Source: Chloroflexia bacterium
Lineage (GTDB): Bacteria > Chloroflexota > Chloroflexia > Thermomicrobiales > JALYUS01
Assembly: GCA_025928215.1 (NCBI GenBank)
Contig: JAICJW010000286.1
Coordinates: forward strand, 1 to 6,019
Length of the DNA: 6,019 bases
Direction of reading: 5' to 3'
Shown here: positions 1 to 3,520 of the stretch, piece after piece
Layout of the letters: the number at the start of each line of letters is the position of its first letter
Position numbering within the stretch: position 1 is the first letter of the stretch
Program-made: the position numbers and the translations under genes
Notes under the pieces: model-generated
Database searches by the model: none
What the model was told of the DNA's origin: nothing
What the model saw: only the letters and a program-made list of their open reading frames with translations

Positions 1-83
1 CGGACGCCGAACTGGATCGCCTGCGTGCCAGCGGCGTCATTACCTCCGGTGCAGTATCCGACCGCGCGGCGGCGGACGACTAA
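1..83 (+). CDS. 3' end of an unidentified gene (partial)
   Basis: The third forward frame is open from the left edge to a TAA at 81-83 and gives 26 residues. These begin DAELDRLRASGVIT and end in an Ala/Asp-rich tail (AAADD). The composition is protein-like, with a short amphipathic stretch and then a polar tail. The LxRLxxxGxI pattern resembles the C-terminal end of some Phd/YefM-type antitoxins, but 26 residues are too few to assign a family, so no function is given. The gene would end 77 bp before the thioesterase, with a palindrome between them that might act as its terminator. The first forward frame is also open, to a TAA at 154-156, but it runs through that palindrome and looks less protein-like. 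Confidence 0.45.
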   Translation, partial: DAELDRLRASGVITSGAVSDRAAADD

Positions 84-92
84 CGTGATAGC

Positions 93-122
93 GGTGGTGG
101 CGGGCTTCAGCCTGCCACTACC
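93..122 (+). repeat. Palindromic hairpin, copy 1 of a dispersed repeat
   Basis: The 13-nt arm GGTGGTGGCGGGC (93-105) pairs with 110-122 across a TTCA tetraloop. All 13 positions pair, two of them as G-T wobbles (96/119 and 102/113). The run ATTTTCT follows 1 nt after the stem (124-130), so a read-through transcript of the upstream gene could use it as a Rho-independent terminator. It sits between that gene's stop and the thioesterase RBS. A copy with 25 of 30 identical positions lies at 3448-3477, which argues for a dispersed repeat and not only a one-off terminator. Confidence 0.75.
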
Positions 123-145
123 CATTTTCTCTGGCTCCAACTGGC

Positions 146-153
146 GGAAAGGG
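146..153 (+). promoter_or_regulatory. Ribosome binding site of the thioesterase gene
   Basis: GGAAAGGG lies 7 nt before the ATG at 161. It is a good purine-rich Shine-Dalgarno match and supports that start. There is no in-frame upstream ATG with comparable support. Confidence 0.7.
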
Positions 154-160
154 TAACCCG

Positions 161-574
161 ATGAACCTCGCGGTCACTGAGTCGGCACTCCAGGACTTGC
201 TCGAAGCATCGCCGTTCAATCGCCCGTACGGCTTCCGCGTGCAGTCTATCGGCGATGGCGTCTGCACGGTCGCCGTCCCATTCCAGTTCACGTACGAGCG
301 ACCGGACGGCTTGATAAGCGGGCCGGTCTTCATGGCAGCAGCAGACGTCACGACGTGGCTGGCGATCATGACGAAGACGGGGATCATTGACCATCTCGTC
401 ACGGTCGAGATGAAGACGAACTTCCTCAATGGCGCGCGGGCGGAAGATGTGACCTGCACCGCAACGATCCTCAAGCTGGGGCGGCGGCTGATCTACGGCA
501 CCGCCGCATGCACGAGCAGCACGGGCAAGCTGCTCACGCATCACACCGTGACATATATTCGCCCGGACGCGTAG
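161..574 (+). CDS. PaaI-type hotdog-fold acyl-CoA thioesterase
   Basis: This 137-residue protein has the length and layout of a single hotdog domain of the PaaI/YiiD-like thioesterase superfamily, cytosolic enzymes that hydrolyse acyl-CoA thioesters. The N-terminal helix (about 8-16) is followed by a segment ending in a PDGLISGP turn and the hot-dog helix VFMAAADVTTWLAIM (about 56-70). Asp62 falls where PaaI enzymes carry their catalytic acidic residue. The strand VEMKTNFLNGA (82-92) matches the typical substrate-edge strand with its N-F-L core. The canonical HGG before the helix is replaced by SGP, as in a known subset of the family, so substrate range cannot be read from the sequence. There is no signal peptide or membrane segment. 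The gene is alone on its strand and convergent with the phosphoesterase, 15 bp away. The fold is fairly certain; the substrate is unknown. Confidence 0.85.
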   Translation: MNLAVTESALQDLLEASPFNRPYGFRVQSIGDGVCTVAVPFQFTYERPDGLISGPVFMAAADVTTWLAIMTKTGIIDHLVTVEMKTNFLNGARAEDVTCTATILKLGRRLIYGTAACTSSTGKLLTHHTVTYIRPDA

Positions 575-593
575 CAACTGCTGTCGCTGCTAC
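571..593. terminator. Short inverted repeat covering both convergent stop codons
   Basis: GTAGCA (571-576) and TGCTAC (588-593) form a perfect 6-bp stem, followed inward by a mismatch and one further possible C-G pair around a loop of about 7 nt. The arms contain the TAG of the thioesterase (572-574) and, on the other strand, the TAG of the phosphoesterase (592-590). The position between convergent genes suits a small bidirectional terminator. The stem is short and there is no T-run on either side, so function is uncertain and part of the symmetry follows from both genes ending in TAG. Confidence 0.35.
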
Positions 594-1321
594 ACGGCCC
601 GCCATTTCGCCGCCCAGTAGTCATACTCCGGCATCCCGCTTGCCCGCGCTGTGCCGAGCATCGCGCCGACATCGAGGCCGATCCGGTGCAAATGCACGGC
701 AACGCGATCGTCGTCCGCGTCAAGGATGGCGTATTCCGCCCAATGCACATCGTGGTTGTACGGCGGGATTGCCCCGGTACCCGGCAAACCGACACTGCCC
801 GGATTGATGACGCGCGTCTTCCCACAGCGACGCACCATCGTCAGATGCGTATGTCCGCCTGCCATAATCGTCGCGTCATAGCCCGCGAACATCCGGCGCA
901 GATCGTCGTCGGGCGTTGTCGCGATTATCACCTCATCGAAGGAGTGTGGGGAGCCGTGGAAACAGAGCAATCGCTCCGTATCTCCCAGCGCGCGTTCGAG
1001 GGTTGGCGGGAAGGCGCGGACGTACGCACGATCCTCGTCCGTCAGTTGCGCGGCACACCATCGAGTGAGCGCGAACATCGGGCGCTCGCGCTCGTCCGCG
1101 CTCTCGGGCGGTGGGTCGAGCAGCCACGCGTCGGTATTGCCCATCACGACGGGGCAATGAAGCGCGCGAAGCCGCGCGATAACCTCCGCCGGTTGCGGGC
1201 CGAGCGCGGCAATATCGCCGAGGCAGATCAGTTCGTCTATGCGCTCGAAGGCGAGCGCCGCGAGCACGGCATCGAGCGCGATGCAATTGCCGTGAATGTC
1301 GGCGATCAACCCAATGCGCAT
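590..1321 (-). CDS. Calcineurin-like metallophosphoesterase (YfcE-like)
   Basis: The 243-residue protein carries all the metal-binding blocks of the calcineurin-like phosphoesterase superfamily (Metallophos_2 type) in order: DIHGN at 8-12, GDIAALGP at 35-42, GNTD at 61-64, FHGSP at 121-125, GGHTH at 155-159 and NPGSVG at 173-178. These ligate a dinuclear metal site used for phosphodiester or phosphomonoester hydrolysis. The third block reads GNTD where many relatives have GNHD. The substitution is seen in other members of this short subfamily and does not suggest inactivity, but the usual histidine is absent. No signal peptide is visible, so it should be cytosolic. It starts 2 nt after the acuI stop with only a weak G-rich upstream stretch, which points to translational coupling with acuI. 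The physiological substrate cannot be inferred. Confidence 0.9.
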   Translation of the reverse strand: MRIGLIADIHGNCIALDAVLAALAFERIDELICLGDIAALGPQPAEVIARLRALHCPVVMGNTDAWLLDPPPESADERERPMFALTRWCAAQLTDEDRAYVRAFPPTLERALGDTERLLCFHGSPHSFDEVIIATTPDDDLRRMFAGYDATIMAGGHTHLTMVRRCGKTRVINPGSVGLPGTGAIPPYNHDVHWAEYAILDADDDRVAVHLHRIGLDVGAMLGTARASGMPEYDYWAAKWRAV

Positions 1322-1323
1322 CC

Positions 1324-2322
1324 CTACGCCCGCACATCAATGACGACGCGGCCCCGGACATGGCCCTTGAGGATTTCCTCACTCATCGCCGGGACATCGG
1401 CGAGCGAGATCGTCTGCGTGATGCGGGCGAGGGTTTCCGCCGGGAGGTCGCGGGCAAGCCGTTCCCACGTCGCGCGTCGGGCCGCTTGCGGGACGAAGAC
1501 GGAGTTAATGCCGAGCAGGCTGACGCCGCGCAAAATAAACGGCATGACGGTCGTATTGACCGCGAACCCGCCCGCCAGCCCGCATGCCGCGACGCTGCTG
1601 CCCGAGCGCATCGCGGGGAGGATCGCCGCCAGCGTATCACCGCCGACGGTGTCCACCGCGCCCGCCCACCGCTCCGATTCGAGCGGCCGGCCGGAGGGCT
1701 TCGCGATGGTCGCGCGGTCTACGATCTCCACCGCGCCGAGGCCGGTGAGATAGTCGCGCAGTTCGGCACGCCCCGTCGAGGCAGCGACGTGGTAGCCGAG
1801 ACGCGCGAGCAGCGCCACCGCGACGCTGCCGACGCCGCCCCCCGCCCCGGTGACGAGGATGGGATGCTCGCCCGGCGTCAGGCCGCGTTCCTCCAGGGCG
1901 AGGACGCAGAGCATCGCGGTGAATCCCGCCGTACCGAGACCCATCGCCTGTTCGAGGCTCATCCCGGCAGGCAAGGGCACGAGCCATTCGGCCCGCACGC
2001 GCGCCTTCTGCGCGAAGCCGCCCCAATATTTCTCGCCAACTTCCCAGCCCGTCAGGATGACGCGATCGCCCGGCTTCCAGAGCGGCGAGCGCGATTCCTC
2101 AACCGTTCCGGCGAAGTCAATGCCCGGCACCATCGGATAGCGGCGCACCACCCGCCCCTTTCCCGTCACCGCGAGGCCATCCTTATAGTTGAGCGTCGAG
2201 TAGGCGACCGAAATCAGCACATCGCCGTCCGGTAAATCGCTATCCGAGAGTTGCTTGATTGCGGATTGCACTGCCCCATCAGCTTCCGTGAGCACGAGCG
2301 CCGTGAATTGATCGTCCGCCAT
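1324..2322 (-). CDS. acuI: Acrylyl-CoA reductase, AcuI/YhdH family
   Basis: This is a 332-residue zinc-free medium-chain dehydrogenase/reductase that aligns by eye along its whole length with E. coli YhdH and AcuI. These use NADPH to reduce acrylyl-CoA to propionyl-CoA, detoxifying acrylyl-CoA formed from DMSP, 3-hydroxypropionate or related acids. Visible signatures are LNYKD (44-48), the PGIDFAGTV block (66-74), LTGW and WGG (90-102), GTAGFTAM (130-137), the nucleotide-binding TGAGGGVGSVA (158-168), a TGR at 183-185 where AcuI has its NADPH-selecting SGR, WAGAVDTVGG (219-228), ACGLAGG (246-252) and PFILRGV (261-267). The start is supported by AAAGGGGG at 2334-2327. It lies 64 bp downstream of the Ldh-family gene and 2 nt before the phosphoesterase. 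The family is very likely. The physiological substrate is inferred, since some relatives are annotated only as quinone oxidoreductases. Confidence 0.93.
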   Translation of the reverse strand: MADDQFTALVLTEADGAVQSAIKQLSDSDLPDGDVLISVAYSTLNYKDGLAVTGKGRVVRRYPMVPGIDFAGTVEESRSPLWKPGDRVILTGWEVGEKYWGGFAQKARVRAEWLVPLPAGMSLEQAMGLGTAGFTAMLCVLALEERGLTPGEHPILVTGAGGGVGSVAVALLARLGYHVAASTGRAELRDYLTGLGAVEIVDRATIAKPSGRPLESERWAGAVDTVGGDTLAAILPAMRSGSSVAACGLAGGFAVNTTVMPFILRGVSLLGINSVFVPQAARRATWERLARDLPAETLARITQTISLADVPAMSEEILKGHVRGRVVIDVRA

Positions 2323-2326
2323 TTCG

Positions 2327-2334
2327 CCCCCTTT
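2327..2334 (-). promoter_or_regulatory. Ribosome binding site of acuI
   Basis: On the minus strand AAAGGGGG is followed by CGAA and then the ATG at 2322. This strong Shine-Dalgarno fixes the start and shows that acuI can be translated independently of the upstream gene. Confidence 0.7.
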
Positions 2335-2342
2335 ATTCTTCT

Positions 2343-2374
2343 GGTGGAGCAGGCTTTAGCTTGCCCAAAGGGCA
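2343..2374 (+). repeat. Degenerate copy 3 of the palindrome, overlapping a second small hairpin
   Basis: GGTGGAGCAGGC (2343-2354), loop TTTA and GCTTGC (2359-2364) match the core of the palindromes at 93-122 and 3448-3477, with one deleted and one changed base in the 5' arm. The outer 3' arm has diverged. Six inner pairs remain (2349-2354 with 2359-2364), one of them G-T. A second perfect stem, TGCCC (2362-2366) and GGGCA (2370-2374) around AAA, shares bases 2362-2364 with the first, so the two cannot form together. The element lies in the 64-bp gap between the Ldh-family gene and acuI, where it could affect read-through. That role is inferred. Confidence 0.5.
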
Positions 2375-2386
2375 CCCGTGCACCGC

Positions 2387-3430
2387 TTACGGCAGTGAAA
2401 CGTTGAGATCGCGTGCGACGGTCGTAATGGCATCCCAGGTCGCATCCGGGAGCGGGATGCCCTTCTCGCTGCGGTCGGCGCGGCTGCGCGATTCCGGTTC
2501 ACCGGGGAGCAGGACTTCATCGAACCCTTCGGCGGGTTGCTGGCTCTTCAGGCGCGCGGCGACGTTTTCAACCGTTGCGAGGAAATCCTCATCGGCACGG
2601 AAGGTGCCGGGATCAATGCAGCAGACGAAGAGGCAGGAGCCGCGCTCGCCCTCCGGCACGACCTGACCACCGCTCAGCCCGACCGCCAGCAGCTCGACGA
2701 TCACGGACATCGCATATCCCTTGTGCCCGGCGAAGGGGAGGAGCATGCCGCCATCGTAGAACTCCTCCACATCGGTCGTCGGGTTGCCCGCTTTATCGAG
2801 AATCCACCCCTCCGGCACCGGTTCCTTGCGGGCGCGGGCGACCATCAATTTCCCCTGCGCGCCGCCCGTCGTCGCGTAATCAAGCAGGATGGGCGGCTGC
2901 CCGCCGGAACGCGGGATCGCCCACGAGAACGGGTTGGTGCCGAGCGCCTTCGATTTCGCGCCGAAAGGCGTTGCTTGATACGGCCCGTGCGCGCCGGAGG
3001 CGGCTGCGAAGGTAATCAGACCCTCCTTCGCGCCGAGTTCCGCCCACTCGCCGATCCGGCCCGTATGATGGCAGCGGAAGGAGGAGGCCGCCGCGATGCC
3101 GACCGCTTTCGCCTTGCGCGCCGCAATCGTTGCCGTCATCCGCGCGCCGACCTGCCCGAACGTCGCATTGCCGTCCACAATCGCTGTCGCCGGTGTCTCA
3201 TGCGTGACGAACGGGACATTGGCGGGCCGCAGTTTGCCGTTGGTGATGTCCGCGATGTAACTGGGGATGCGGATCACGCCGTGCGAGTCGTGCCCGGCGA
3301 GGTTCGCGCCAATCAGCGAGCGTGTGACGCCCTCGGCATTCTCCGGCGTCGCCCCCGCCGCGCGGAAGATCGCCTGTGAGAGGTTTCCCAGCGTTTCCGC
3401 GTCGCGCATCTGTACCATGTCCACCCCCAT
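2387..3430 (-). CDS. Ldh-family 2-hydroxycarboxylate dehydrogenase (YbiC/HcxB-like)
   Basis: The protein has 347 residues, or 343 from Met5. It belongs to the malate/L-lactate dehydrogenase (Ldh_2, PF02615) family: NAD(P)-dependent cytosolic enzymes with a non-Rossmann fold that interconvert 2-hydroxy and 2-oxo acids. In order it shows NLAGHDSHGV (43-52, with the conserved candidate catalytic His), FGQVGA (91-96), HHTGRIGEWAE (121-131), GTNPF (164-168), LDYATT (183-188), an EGWILDKAGNPTTD segment (207-220), GHKGYAMSVIVELL (235-248), GLSGG (251-255) and near the C-terminus LLPGEPE followed by GIPLPDATWDAI. The HHxGRIGxWAE, LLPGE and GIPL blocks resemble E. coli YbiC (HcxB) more than ureidoglycolate dehydrogenase (AllD) or YiaK. 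Start choice is open: the ATG at 3430 lacks a good RBS, whereas GGGGGTGG sits just before the ATG at 3418. The preceding propeller gene ends 90 bp upstream. Family certain, substrate not. Confidence 0.92.
   Translation of the reverse strand: MGVDMVQMRDAETLGNLSQAIFRAAGATPENAEGVTRSLIGANLAGHDSHGVIRIPSYIADITNGKLRPANVPFVTHETPATAIVDGNATFGQVGARMTATIAARKAKAVGIAAASSFRCHHTGRIGEWAELGAKEGLITFAAASGAHGPYQATPFGAKSKALGTNPFSWAIPRSGGQPPILLDYATTGGAQGKLMVARARKEPVPEGWILDKAGNPTTDVEEFYDGGMLLPFAGHKGYAMSVIVELLAVGLSGGQVVPEGERGSCLFVCCIDPGTFRADEDFLATVENVAARLKSQQPAEGFDEVLLPGEPESRSRADRSEKGIPLPDATWDAITTVARDLNVSLP
3421..3428 (-). promoter_or_regulatory. Candidate RBS favouring the internal start at 3418
   Basis: On the minus strand GGGGGTGG ends 2 nt before the ATG at 3418-3416 (Met5); the GGGGG core is 5 nt away. 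The upstream ATG at 3430 is preceded only by CTCTGAG directly adjoining it. If this is the true RBS, the dehydrogenase starts at 3418 and the first ATG is not used. Confidence 0.5.
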
Positions 3431-3447
3431 CTCAGAGCGATCAATCG

Positions 3448-3477
3448 GGTGGTGGCAGGCGACAGCCCGCCACCACC
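3448..3477 (+). repeat. Palindromic hairpin, copy 2 of the dispersed repeat
   Basis: The arm GGTGGTGGCAGGC (3448-3460) pairs with 3465-3477 across a GACA tetraloop. Twelve of 13 positions pair; the exception is A3457/C3468. It is 25/30 identical to the copy at 93-122 and in the same orientation relative to the + strand. It lies in the 90-bp gap between the propeller gene's stop and the dehydrogenase start. There is no T-run after the stem on the minus strand, so it is not a typical Rho-independent terminator, although a stem this strong could still protect mRNA ends or separate the two transcripts. Confidence 0.75.
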
Positions 3478-3520
3478 AGAAGTTCTGCCGCTACATCCGC
3501 CTCATCGTACGACCCGTTCT

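Noticed and set aside
1..156. First forward frame, open to the TAA at 154-156, as the upstream gene
   Set aside because: It would read through the palindrome and its residues (many Pro, Arg and Trp in no pattern) look less like a protein end than the frame stopping at 81-83. It cannot be fully excluded from so little sequence.
107..577. A 156-codon minus-strand open frame opposite the thioesterase
   Set aside because: It starts inside the palindrome, its sequence is Arg/Cys-rich without a fold signature, and the + strand frame is a good hotdog protein with an RBS.
686..1753. A 355-codon + strand open frame spanning the phosphoesterase and acuI
   Set aside because: It crosses the boundary of two well-supported minus-strand genes, is very Arg/Ala-rich and shows no motif. 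The open frames at 1360-2235, 2537-3379 and 3449-4213 fail for the same reason.
2330..2340. AT-rich AGAATAAAG on the minus strand as a -10 promoter element for acuI
   Set aside because: It overlaps the Shine-Dalgarno, leaving almost no leader, and there is no -35 hexamer at proper spacing.
3448..3477. Hairpin as an ordinary Rho-independent terminator of the propeller gene
   Set aside because: The stem is strong, but no T-run follows it in the minus direction, and a 25/30 identical copy occurs elsewhere in the window, so a dispersed repeat explains it better.
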